In this document: piece by piece, positions 1-6,896 of the stretch
Position numbering within the stretch: position 1 is the first letter of the stretch
Layout of the letters: every line of letters starts with the position of its first letter
Assembly: GCA_023428585.1 (NCBI GenBank)
Contig: JAEYXG010000255.1
Location: 1 to 7,196, forward strand
Direction: 5' to 3'
Source: Bacteroidota bacterium
GTDB taxonomy: Bacteria; Bacteroidota; Bacteroidia; Bacteroidales; Lentimicrobiaceae
DNA length: 7,196 nucleotides
Translations under genes and position numbers: made by a program
Notes under the pieces: model-generated
What the model was told of the DNA's origin: nothing
The model's database searches: none
Seen by the model: only the letters and a program-made list of their open reading frames with translations

Positions 1-125
1 TTGATGCACATTTTTTTGATTATGACGTATCCGAAAACCTCAGCTTGAATGTTCAACCTATCATCTTAAGAACCCCTCAACATCCAATTGGAACAGGTGG
101 CATCAAATTATGTATGAACTTTTGA
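1..125 (+). CDS. C-terminal end of a probable DUF5683 family protein (partial)
   Basis: Only the last 40 codons are present, read from base 3 to a TGA stop; the gene begins left of the window. The visible tail has a FDYDVSENLSLNVQP stretch followed by a Gly-rich strand-like ending (GTGGIKLCMNF). This resembles, from memory, the C-terminus of DUF5683 proteins of Bacteroidota, which typically lie after parA-parB and before dapB-lepB; the position directly before dapB supports this. The function of DUF5683 is unknown. The alternating hydrophobic pattern ending in Phe would also suit a beta-rich envelope protein, but so short a tail cannot prove it. Only 11 bases separate its stop from dapB, so the two are probably co-transcribed. 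The family name is moderately sure; the reading frame is likely, because the other two forward frames carry early stops. Confidence 0.6.
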   Translation, partial: DAHFFDYDVSENLSLNVQPIILRTPQHPIGTGGIKLCMNF

Positions 126-136
126 ATTATTAGTTA

Positions 137-850
137 ATGAACATAATAATAGCAGGATATGGCAGAATGGGCCATGAAATTGAAACAATAGCTCTGGAAA
201 GGGGCCATACAATAGTTGCTACATTCAATAACGAAACCGACTGGCAAATAAACCCAATACCGGTATGTGATGTTGCAATCAATTTCAGTACTCCTGAAAC
301 TGCTACAGCTATCGTTAACCGATGCTTTGACCTTAATATCCCCATAGTATCAGGCACCACAGGATGGAATGAGAAAATGCTTGAAGCAAAAAAAAGAGCA
401 TCAAATGAATGCAAGACATTCTTCTATTCATCAAATTTCAGCCTTGGAATGAATATATTTTTTGAGATAAATAGAAAGTTGGCTTCATTTTTGTGTTCAT
501 TAAACTCATATGATGTCAGTATTGAAGAAATACATCATATTCTCAAAAAGGATTCACCTAGCGGAACAGCCATTACACTGGCTGAAGCCATAATTCAAGA
601 GTGTGACCGCTATGATTCCTGGGCACTGGGAGAAGATGGCGATTCAAAAATTGGAATTACTAGTGTGAGAATTGGCGAAGTTCCAGGTACTCATAAAATT
701 ACATGGAATTCTGAGATTGATTCTATTAAGATTGAACATATTGCACATAGCAGAAAAGGCTTTGCTTTGGGAGCTGTTTTAGCCGCTGAATGGATTAAAG
801 GACGAAGAGGAGTTTTTGGAATGAGTGACCTACTGAGGGAAGCCAAGTAA
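137..850 (+). CDS. dapB: 4-hydroxy-tetrahydrodipicolinate reductase DapB
   Basis: This cytoplasmic enzyme uses NAD(P)H to reduce the product of DapA to tetrahydrodipicolinate, in the pathway to lysine and meso-diaminopimelate, the cross-linking residue of Gram-negative peptidoglycan. The N-terminal Rossmann fold shows the nucleotide loop GYGRMG at residues 7-12. SGTTGW is at 72-77 and SSNFSLGMN at 98-106. The signature EIHHILKKDSPSGTA at 131-145 contains His133, His134 and Lys137, matching the catalytic histidine pair and lysine of E. coli DapB. EVPGTH at 181-186 and HSRKGFALGA near 204-213 belong to the substrate and dimer region. At 237 residues it is shorter than the roughly 270 of E. coli but normal for Bacteroidota. 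The ATG start places the Rossmann strand directly at the N-terminus. It lies 11 bases after the upstream gene and has no Shine-Dalgarno sequence. All key residues are intact. Confidence 0.97.
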   Translation: MNIIIAGYGRMGHEIETIALERGHTIVATFNNETDWQINPIPVCDVAINFSTPETATAIVNRCFDLNIPIVSGTTGWNEKMLEAKKRASNECKTFFYSSNFSLGMNIFFEINRKLASFLCSLNSYDVSIEEIHHILKKDSPSGTAITLAEAIIQECDRYDSWALGEDGDSKIGITSVRIGEVPGTHKITWNSEIDSIKIEHIAHSRKGFALGAVLAAEWIKGRRGVFGMSDLLREAK

Positions 851-864
851 TTAGGAATTTAAAC

Positions 865-872
865 TAAATTTG
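865..872 (+). promoter_or_regulatory. Possible Bacteroidota-type -7 box upstream of lepB
   Basis: The octamer TAAATTTG fits the Bacteroidota primary sigma factor -7 consensus TAnnTTTG. It lies in the 64-base gap between dapB and lepB, the widest gap between genes before the terminator, about 42 bases before the lepB ATG. No clear TTTG or TTG -33 element appears 19-21 bases upstream, which would fall at the end of dapB. This is therefore a half-match that suggests, but does not prove, a promoter for lepB and the genes after it. In AT-rich DNA such octamers occur by chance. Confidence 0.35.
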
Positions 873-914
873 CAAACAATTCCTTTTCAATAGGAAAAAA
901 TTAAATATAACCGC

Positions 915-2423
915 ATGTCACTTACACTTATACTTTTAATTCTGATAGTATTTTTTCCAATCTTACTTTGGAAAATTTTTGAAACAGCCTCTTATGCAGG
1001 ATGGAAGTCAGCTATCCCATTTTTAAATTACTATATCTGGCTCAAGATTGTGAATAAACCGTTATGGTGGTACATATTCCTGCTTATCCCATTTATCAAT
1101 GCATTTGTCGTAATGTTGTTGATTGTTGAAACATTGAAGTGTTACAATAAATTTTCTCTTGGTGAACAAGCAATTGCTGTATTGTTTCCTTATGCATATT
1201 TGCCGTGGCTCAGCATAACCAAGCAGGCAGAATATCTGGAACCGGCAGTCAGAGTGCCCCGTAAGAAAACTGCAACACGTGAGTGGGTTGATGCAATCAT
1301 TTTTGCTGTAATAGCAGCTACTATTATCAGGATGTTCATGGTTGAAGCATACACCATACCAACCTCTTCGATGGAAAAATCACTCCTTGTAGGCGATTTC
1401 TTATTCGTGAGCAAATTAAGCTATGGACCGAAATTGCCAAATACACCTTTATCATTTCCATTCGTTCATCATACCATGCCATTGACCCAATTTACCAAGT
1501 CATACCTTGAATGGATCAAATGGCCATATTATCGCTTCCCCGGTTTAACAAACATTAAAAATAATGATGTGGTTGTTTTTAATTATCCGGATGGTGATAC
1601 TGTTGCATTGAAAGTACAGAATCAGAGCTATTACGCCCTTGAGAGAGATTATGGCAGGATGAGAGTGTGGAATGACAAGACAAATTTCGGCGATGTTGTT
1701 GCACGTCCAGTTGATAAAAGGGAAAACTATATTAAAAGATGTATTGCATTGCCGGGTGACACATTGCAGATTATTGACCAAGTGGTATATATAAACGGCA
1801 AACCAGCCAAACTTCCGGTGGATGCCCAGTTTAAGTACTTAGTCAGAACCGATGGATCAAGAATTAATCCAAAAGCCCTTGATAAACTTGGCGTTACCGA
1901 ACAAGTACTCATGGCTCAACAGGATGAATATGAAATTACCCTCACAAATGAAGCCGCCGAAAAGCTAAAGGGATTTGCTAATGTTGTTGGAGTCAAGAAA
2001 ATAATTCAACCTAAGGGTTTCTGGCAATATTATACCTTCCCATTTGATTCAGCTTATTCGTGGAATGTTGACAACTATGGGCCACTGGTTATACCAAAAG
2101 CAGGGGTTACTGTAAAATTGAACAGCAAGAATATTGTTCTTTACGAACGTATAATAAAAGCCTATGAGTTGAATGATTTGGATGTATCAGATGAAAAGAT
2201 CTTAATAAATGGGAAACCAGCCACTGAATACACATTTAAACTTGATTATTACTGGATGATGGGTGATAATAGACACAATTCAGCCGACTCACGATATTGG
2301 GGATTTGTGCCTTCTGATCATATTGTAGGGAAAGCCGTTTTCGTATGGCTATCACTGGATAAGAATAAACCCCTCTTCGATGGAAAGATAAGATTCAATA
2401 AATTAATGAGAACCATTCACTAG
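915..2423 (+). CDS. lepB: Signal peptidase I with DUF5684-like N-terminal membrane region
   Basis: This membrane-bound serine protease removes signal peptides from exported preproteins at the outer face of the inner membrane. Residues 1-105 hold hydrophobic segments near 2-20, 50-74 and 85-100, with the AGWKSAIPFLNYY pattern of the DUF5684 region. A further membrane segment (about 124-142) precedes the catalytic domain. The serine box IPTSSMEKSLLVGD (148-161) gives nucleophile Ser152. YIKRCIALPGD (272-282) gives general base Lys274. MMGDNRHNSADSRYWGFVP (448-466) is the conserved C-terminal box. Long insertions lie between the serine and lysine boxes and between the lysine and GDNR boxes, bringing it to 502 residues against 324 in E. 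coli. This large form is usual in Bacteroidota. Twenty bases separate its stop from the isomerase gene. All catalytic residues are present, so it should be active. Likely substrates include the two exported proteins encoded downstream. Confidence 0.96.
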   Translation: MSLTLILLILIVFFPILLWKIFETASYAGWKSAIPFLNYYIWLKIVNKPLWWYIFLLIPFINAFVVMLLIVETLKCYNKFSLGEQAIAVLFPYAYLPWLSITKQAEYLEPAVRVPRKKTATREWVDAIIFAVIAATIIRMFMVEAYTIPTSSMEKSLLVGDFLFVSKLSYGPKLPNTPLSFPFVHHTMPLTQFTKSYLEWIKWPYYRFPGLTNIKNNDVVVFNYPDGDTVALKVQNQSYYALERDYGRMRVWNDKTNFGDVVARPVDKRENYIKRCIALPGDTLQIIDQVVYINGKPAKLPVDAQFKYLVRTDGSRINPKALDKLGVTEQVLMAQQDEYEITLTNEAAEKLKGFANVVGVKKIIQPKGFWQYYTFPFDSAYSWNVDNYGPLVIPKAGVTVKLNSKNIVLYERIIKAYELNDLDVSDEKILINGKPATEYTFKLDYYWMMGDNRHNSADSRYWGFVPSDHIVGKAVFVWLSLDKNKPLFDGKIRFNKLMRTIH

Positions 2424-2443
2424 AAATTAAACATTTAAAGAAT

Positions 2444-2884
2444 ATGCAAATAGCAGAGATACATACTCAAAAAGGAGTAATGAAAGTTAAGTTTTACGAA
2501 GAAGACGCACCTAAAACTGTAGCTAATTTTATTAAACTTTCAAATGAAGGATTTTATAACGGCCTTACTTTTCATCGGGTAATTCCACAGTTTGTCATTC
2601 AAGGTGGATGCCCAAATGGTACAGGTGCCGGTGGACCGGGCTATACAATTGACTGTGAACTCACTGGTAATAACCAGTACCATGACAGGGGTGTCCTCTC
2701 TATGGCACATGCCGGAAGAAATACGGGTGGTTCCCAGTTTTTTATTTGCCACAATCGTCAAAACACTCAACATTTAGACAGAAACCACACTTGTTTTGGC
2801 AAGGTATTCGAAGGGCTTGATGTTATTGATATGATTCGTGCCGGTGACAGAATTGAAAAGATAATTATTCTGGATGAAAAATAA
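2444..2884 (+). CDS. Cyclophilin-type peptidyl-prolyl cis-trans isomerase
   Basis: It catalyses cis-trans isomerisation of Xaa-Pro peptide bonds and so assists protein folding. The single cyclophilin domain fills all 146 residues. FHRVIPQFVIQGG at 43-55 supplies catalytic Arg45 together with Phe50 and Gln53. GSQFFI at 96-101 and HLDRNHTCFGKV at 110-121 are the other active-site strands. The tryptophan that binds cyclosporin in human CypA is replaced by His110, as in many bacterial cyclophilins, which usually predicts weak cyclosporin binding. No signal peptide or lipobox is seen, so the enzyme should be cytoplasmic, unlike periplasmic PpiA. The start codon is directly followed by the first beta strand (MQIAEIHTQKG). 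It sits 20 bases after lepB and 17 before the next gene, consistent with an operon. I do not assign ppiA or ppiB, because orthology cannot be decided by eye. Confidence 0.95.
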   Translation: MQIAEIHTQKGVMKVKFYEEDAPKTVANFIKLSNEGFYNGLTFHRVIPQFVIQGGCPNGTGAGGPGYTIDCELTGNNQYHDRGVLSMAHAGRNTGGSQFFICHNRQNTQHLDRNHTCFGKVFEGLDVIDMIRAGDRIEKIIILDEK

Positions 2885-2901
2885 GCTAAAACAGTCAAAT
2901 C

Positions 2902-3576
2902 ATGAAAATTAGAGTTACCTCAATATTACTCATTCTGTTTGTCTTTACAACATTAATGGCGACAGCTCAGAACAAAGGAAAACAATTCAAGGGAACTATT
3001 ACATATCAGATTAGTTATCCTGAATCAAACCTTAGTGCATCACAACTTACAGCAATGCCACAAACAATGGTTCTTAAGTTGAATGAAGGCAAATCAAGAG
3101 CTGAATTAAAGATGGGTGAAATGAACCAAGTTTTACTTTTGGATTCTGAAGCTAAAACTACGGTAATACTCATTGATATAATGGGCAGAAAAGCAGCTAT
3201 CAAGCCAAGAAAAGGATCTGACCGCCCACTTGGAAAGGAGCCTATTGTTGAGTCAGCTAATGAAAGTAAAGAAATTGCAGGCTTCGTCTGTAAAAAGGCA
3301 AATATCCATTATGGTGATGAAAAATCGAAGGCAAATCCTATAGAAGTTTACTATTCTGAGGAAGTGGGAAGCAATAAGATATTCTATGATAATGAATACA
3401 GGAATCTTACCGGCATTCCACTGGAGTTTAGATATAAAATGCAGGGAATGAACATGCTTCTTACTGCTACCAAAGTTGAGGAAGGAAGAGTTGCCAATCG
3501 TGAATTTGATATACCTTCAGATTATAAAGAAAGCACTCCTGAAGAACTCAGACAAATGTTTGGTGGGGGTATGTAA
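2902..3576 (+). CDS. Secreted protein of unknown function, DUF4412-like
   Basis: The protein has 224 residues. A signal peptide is clear: MKIR, a hydrophobic core at about 6-20, and a probable signal peptidase I site after ATA (cleavage between Ala22 and Gln23). There is no lipobox cysteine, so it should be soluble in the periplasm or exported further. The mature part begins with a beta-strand pattern (FKGTITYQISYP, 29-40). It contains EIAGFVCKKANIHYG (124-138), which resembles the 'IAGYxCKK' motif of DUF4412 proteins, and ends with FDIPSDYKESTPEEL near 202-216 and a GGGM tail. The related GLPGLI family of Bacteroidota has a similar layout and remains an alternative; the family call is from memory of motifs. 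A role in binding lipid or lipoprotein is conceivable but unproven. It is 17 bases after the isomerase gene and 14 before ftsK. Coding status is firm; function is unknown. Confidence 0.85.
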   Translation: MKIRVTSILLILFVFTTLMATAQNKGKQFKGTITYQISYPESNLSASQLTAMPQTMVLKLNEGKSRAELKMGEMNQVLLLDSEAKTTVILIDIMGRKAAIKPRKGSDRPLGKEPIVESANESKEIAGFVCKKANIHYGDEKSKANPIEVYYSEEVGSNKIFYDNEYRNLTGIPLEFRYKMQGMNMLLTATKVEEGRVANREFDIPSDYKESTPEELRQMFGGGM

Positions 3577-3590
3577 TTAAAAATGAGTCA

Positions 3591-6104
3591 ATGGCAGCTA
3601 AGGGCAACACACTAAAGAAAAACAGGCCTAAGGAAGAAGAGTCTGTTAAGCCACAAAAGCAAAAAAAGAGCAGCAAAGCCACCTTACCTGCCTGGACTAA
3701 TGACGGCAGAATTGGTAAGATATTTGGAGTATTCCTTATTCTCTTATCAATATATCTTCTTTTTGCCTTCTCCTCATACTTATTCCTATATTTCAAATGG
3801 GATGCGGATGATATCTTTTCACATTTTTCTTTTAAAGAAATCCTGACTGATTATTCAATAGTAGCTGATAACTGGGCCGGACGATTGGGCGCTGCCTTAT
3901 CAATCTTGCTAATCAAAAAGGGATTTGGTGTAGCCGCATTCTTTATTATTCTTATTCTTTTTGTTTCAGGAATGCAATTGGCACTGAAGATTACTATACT
4001 TCCATTATGGAGAACCATTGTCAACTCCTTGGTTGGCATGACTTGGTTAACAGTTGCTCTTGGATTCATCTTCCGAAACACTTCTTATGCCATACTTGGC
4101 GGAATCACCGGATATCAGAGCGCTTTCATTTTGGAAGGCCTGCTTGGAAAAACAGGAACTGCCATATTCATACTCTTCACATTATTAGCATTCCTTGTGT
4201 TGGCATTTAACATGCCTCTAAGCTTCCCAAAGCCTCCTCCAAAATCAGCAGAATCAGCTGCTAATGATTCAGATGAAGAGCTGTTTTCAAGTAACTCAAG
4301 TGAGCGGAAGACAAATTCACGAATAAGCAATCCATTACCCGAGGACAAATACAATACAGTTGAATATGCTGTTAAAGAAGAAGAGGATGAAAAGAATGAT
4401 TTCATCTTCCCTACTGAACCAGAGATTGAGAAAGATGATATTGTTAATGTTGCGGCAAACAAAGATATTGAATTCACGATTGAGCAACCTGTCCCAATTC
4501 AAGAGTCAGATTCAGATACGGAGAATGAATTGAGTAATGAAGGCAACCCGGTTCATTATACTATTGACACAGAATACGACCCTACATTAGATTTGGCTGA
4601 ATACAAGAAACCGGGTCTGGAATTATTGGATGATTATGTACCTGGAAGCGTTTCCTATGAAGCTCAAAAAGGAGAATTGGAAGCAAACAAAGACCGAATA
4701 GTTGAAACTTTAGGCAACTATGGTATTGCTATTGACAAAATCAAAGCAACCATTGGGCCAACAGTTACACTATATGAAATTATACCAGCTAAAGGAGTAA
4801 GGATTTCCAAGATTAGAAATTTGGAAGATGATATCGCCTTAAGCTTGGCAGCAATGGGAATACGTATCATTGCACCTATACCGGGTAAAGGAACTATTGG
4901 AATTGAAGTTCCTAATCTGAAACCGGAAATAGTGCCAATGAAATCTGTTTTGGGCTCTGATAAGTTTATGTCCAATAAATTCGAGCTCCCCTTTGGAATT
5001 GGTAAGACCATACAAAATGAGCCTTATATTGTAGATCTCTCCAGATTACCACATATATTAATGGCAGGAGCTACTGGACAAGGGAAGTCAGTTGGATTGA
5101 ATGCATTAATTACATCAATTCTATATTGTAAACATCCTTCTGAGGTAAAATTTATTATGATTGATCCTAAGAAGGTTGAGTTGACTCTGTTTTCAAAAAT
5201 TGAACGACACTTCCTTGCTAAATTACCTGATTCAGAAGAAGCAATTATTACTGACACCAGAAAGGTAGTACGAACACTCAACTCTCTAAATATTGAAATG
5301 GAGAACAGGTATGATCTGCTTAAAGATGCCCAGGTAAGAAATATCAAGGAATATAATACAAGATTTATTGCACGACGGTTGAGTCCATTGCACGGGCATA
5401 GGTTCCTCCCCTATCTTATTGTGGTTATTGATGAATATGCCGATCTGATTATGACTGCGGGTAAAGAAATAGAGGTACCATTGACTTTACTGGCTCAAAA
5501 AGCCAGAGCAATTGGAATTCACCTTGTTATTGCTACTCAGCGTCCTTCCGTTAATATCATCACCGGTACTATTAAAGCTAATTTCCCCGCTAGACTTGCT
5601 TTTAGGGTAATATCAAAAATTGACTCCAGAACTATTCTTGACAGTGGGGGTGCTGATCAATTAATAGGAAGAGGGGATTTGCTTTTATCAACTGGTAGTG
5701 ATTTATTACGACTACAATGTGCCTTTGTCGACACGCACGAAGTTGAAAGAGTAACAGAATTTATCGGTTCACAAAGAGGATATCCTGATGCATACCATTT
5801 ACCGGAGTATTCTGATGAACAGGATGAAAAAGAAGTCGACTTTGATCCCGGGCAACGGGATGAACTCTTTGAGGATGCAGCTAGAATTATTGTTGCTACT
5901 CAACAAGGAAGCACTTCGCTTTTACAAAGAAAACTTAAGCTTGGCTATAACCGTGCCGGTAGAATTATTGATCAACTAGAGGCTGCCGGCATTGTTGGTC
6001 CATTTGAAGGTAGTAAAGCTCGTGAAGTTAGGGTAACTAATGAACTAGCTTTGGAACAGTTTTTGAAGGACCTTTACTTAGATGGAAATAAAAACGAACT
6101 ATAA
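3591..6104 (+). CDS. ftsK: DNA translocase FtsK
   Basis: This septum-anchored ATPase pumps double-stranded DNA and coordinates chromosome segregation and dimer resolution with division. A basic N-terminal tail is followed by hydrophobic segments at about 43-68, 96-108, 111-132, 142-161 and 189-209, the FtsK membrane anchor. A linker rich in Glu, Asp and Ser runs from about 215 to 350. The alpha domain follows (about 360-455), then the RecA-like motor with Walker A GATGQGKS (493-500; Lys499) and Walker B LIVVIDEYADL (609-619; Asp614, Glu615). The C-terminal winged-helix gamma domain (about 757-815) keeps LKLGYNRAGRIIDQLE, the helix that in E. coli and Pseudomonas FtsK reads orientation sequences. 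At 837 residues it is near SpoIIIE length and far shorter than E. coli FtsK (1329), because the linker is short. The start at 3591 is preferred because the ATG 8 bases upstream is out of frame and stops after 10 codons. Confidence 0.97.
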   Translation: MAAKGNTLKKNRPKEEESVKPQKQKKSSKATLPAWTNDGRIGKIFGVFLILLSIYLLFAFSSYLFLYFKWDADDIFSHFSFKEILTDYSIVADNWAGRLGAALSILLIKKGFGVAAFFIILILFVSGMQLALKITILPLWRTIVNSLVGMTWLTVALGFIFRNTSYAILGGITGYQSAFILEGLLGKTGTAIFILFTLLAFLVLAFNMPLSFPKPPPKSAESAANDSDEELFSSNSSERKTNSRISNPLPEDKYNTVEYAVKEEEDEKNDFIFPTEPEIEKDDIVNVAANKDIEFTIEQPVPIQESDSDTENELSNEGNPVHYTIDTEYDPTLDLAEYKKPGLELLDDYVPGSVSYEAQKGELEANKDRIVETLGNYGIAIDKIKATIGPTVTLYEIIPAKGVRISKIRNLEDDIALSLAAMGIRIIAPIPGKGTIGIEVPNLKPEIVPMKSVLGSDKFMSNKFELPFGIGKTIQNEPYIVDLSRLPHILMAGATGQGKSVGLNALITSILYCKHPSEVKFIMIDPKKVELTLFSKIERHFLAKLPDSEEAIITDTRKVVRTLNSLNIEMENRYDLLKDAQVRNIKEYNTRFIARRLSPLHGHRFLPYLIVVIDEYADLIMTAGKEIEVPLTLLAQKARAIGIHLVIATQRPSVNIITGTIKANFPARLAFRVISKIDSRTILDSGGADQLIGRGDLLLSTGSDLLRLQCAFVDTHEVERVTEFIGSQRGYPDAYHLPEYSDEQDEKEVDFDPGQRDELFEDAARIIVATQQGSTSLLQRKLKLGYNRAGRIIDQLEAAGIVGPFEGSKAREVRVTNELALEQFLKDLYLDGNKNEL

Positions 6105-6123
6105 TAAACAACTAAAACCGATC

Positions 6124-6750
6124 ATGAAAAAATTATTCCTGACAACCTGGATAATTATACTTACTCTTGCGTTGACAGCTCAAACTGACAAAAAAGCAGA
6201 AAGCATATTAAATGGAGTTTCAGCAACCACAAAGAGTTACAAGACTATTCGTATTGAATTTACCTATAAAATGGAGAATGTAGCCCAAAAAATAAACGAT
6301 AGCTATAAAGGGGTTCTCGTTTCAAAAGGTGAAAAATACAAACTTACTGTCTCAGGTCAGGATGTTATTTGCGATGGAAAAACAGTCTGGACTTATCTAA
6401 AAGATGCCAATGAAGTTCAAATTAATAATGTAAGTGATTCCGAAGAATCCATTAATCCTACGAATCTCTTAACATCATACACCAAGAACTTCAAAGCAAA
6501 ACTTATCAAAGAAACTCCGCAACAACAAATCATTGAATTGACGCCACTTCAGAAGAAGAATTTTAGCAAAGTCAAAGTAACCATTGATAAACCAAAGAAG
6601 ATGATAAATACGCTAGCTATCTATGATAAAAATGGATCTGTCTACAGCTATATCATCAATAAGATGGATGTAAATCAGAACTTCTACGATAGCATGTTCA
6701 CATTTAGAACAGCTGATCATCCTGGTATTGAAGAAATTGACATGCGATAA
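6124..6750 (+). CDS. lolA: LolA-like outer-membrane lipoprotein carrier protein
   Basis: LolA-type proteins accept lipoproteins released by the Lol ABC transporter and ferry them across the periplasm to the outer membrane. With the start at 6124 the product has 208 residues and a textbook signal peptide: MKK, a hydrophobic core at 4-18, and cleavage likely after LTA at Ala19, leaving Gln20 as the first mature residue. An in-frame ATG at 6082 would add 14 polar residues ahead of the signal and overlap ftsK by 23 bases, so it is rejected. Family features are KYKLTVSGQDVICDGKTVW (71-89), alternating beta strands throughout, and IDKPKKMINTLAIYDKNG (154-171). Its position directly after ftsK, 19 bases away, matches the ftsK-lolA order also seen in E. 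coli. It is the last gene before the terminator. Family assignment is good; strict functional equivalence to E. coli LolA is inferred, since Bacteroidota often carry several LolA-like proteins. Confidence 0.88.
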   Translation: MKKLFLTTWIIILTLALTAQTDKKAESILNGVSATTKSYKTIRIEFTYKMENVAQKINDSYKGVLVSKGEKYKLTVSGQDVICDGKTVWTYLKDANEVQINNVSDSEESINPTNLLTSYTKNFKAKLIKETPQQQIIELTPLQKKNFSKVKVTIDKPKKMINTLAIYDKNGSVYSYIINKMDVNQNFYDSMFTFRTADHPGIEEIDMR

Positions 6751-6796
6751 TAAAAACAATATTTGCATTGATTCCTGAAATATAAAAGGAAATCCT

Positions 6797-6836
6797 AAAA
6801 AAGTCGACTTTTTTCTTTAGTCGGCTTTTTTCTTTA
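6797..6836 (+). terminator. Strong Rho-independent terminator after lolA
   Basis: The left arm AAAAAAGTCGAC (6797-6808) pairs with the right arm GTCGGCTTTTTT (6820-6831), giving a 12-base-pair stem with one U-G wobble and an 11-base loop. The right arm ends in six T residues and a further TTT follows after one C. It lies 46 bases after the lolA stop and ends the presumed lepB-to-lolA transcription unit. A shorter nested hairpin is also possible, since AAAAAAGTCGACTTTTTT is a perfect palindrome (7-bp stem, TCGA loop). Confidence 0.88.
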
Positions 6837-6837
6837 G
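6803..6837. repeat. Two-copy 17-base-period tandem repeat within the terminator
   Basis: GTCGACTTTTTTCTTTAG at 6803-6820 is repeated as GTCGGCTTTTTTCTTTAG at 6820-6837. The copies share the G at 6820 and differ at one base (A to G). The second copy supplies the right arm and the U-tract of the terminator; the first supplies part of the left arm and the loop. Confidence 0.85.
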
Positions 6838-6896
6838 ATGATATATCCGATTAAAACAATTCATTGACTTTCCGGTTTATTGAGCAAAAAATAAAT

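Noticed and set aside
130..414. 94-codon minus-strand frame opposite dapB.
   Set aside because: dapB is confirmed by catalytic motifs in the + frame across the same bases; the antisense product shows no known motif.
3583..3615. Ten-codon reading frame (ATG 3583) overlapping the start of ftsK.
   Set aside because: It is too short, has no recognisable content, and is out of frame with ftsK; it looks like chance.
4115..4477. 120-codon minus-strand frame inside ftsK.
   Set aside because: It lies opposite the membrane and acidic-linker coding region of a firmly identified gene; its Ser/Leu-rich composition is the expected antisense of Glu/Asp-rich codons.
6082..6123. Upstream in-frame ATG that would extend LolA by 14 residues and overlap ftsK.
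   Set aside because: The added residues are polar and would sit ahead of a classic MKK signal peptide; the start at 6124 gives a normal exported protein and a normal 19-base gap.
6773..6796. Small inverted repeat (TTCCT...AGGAA) just before the terminator.
   Set aside because: A 5-base stem with a roughly 10-base loop in AT-rich DNA is expected by chance and is far weaker than the hairpin that follows.
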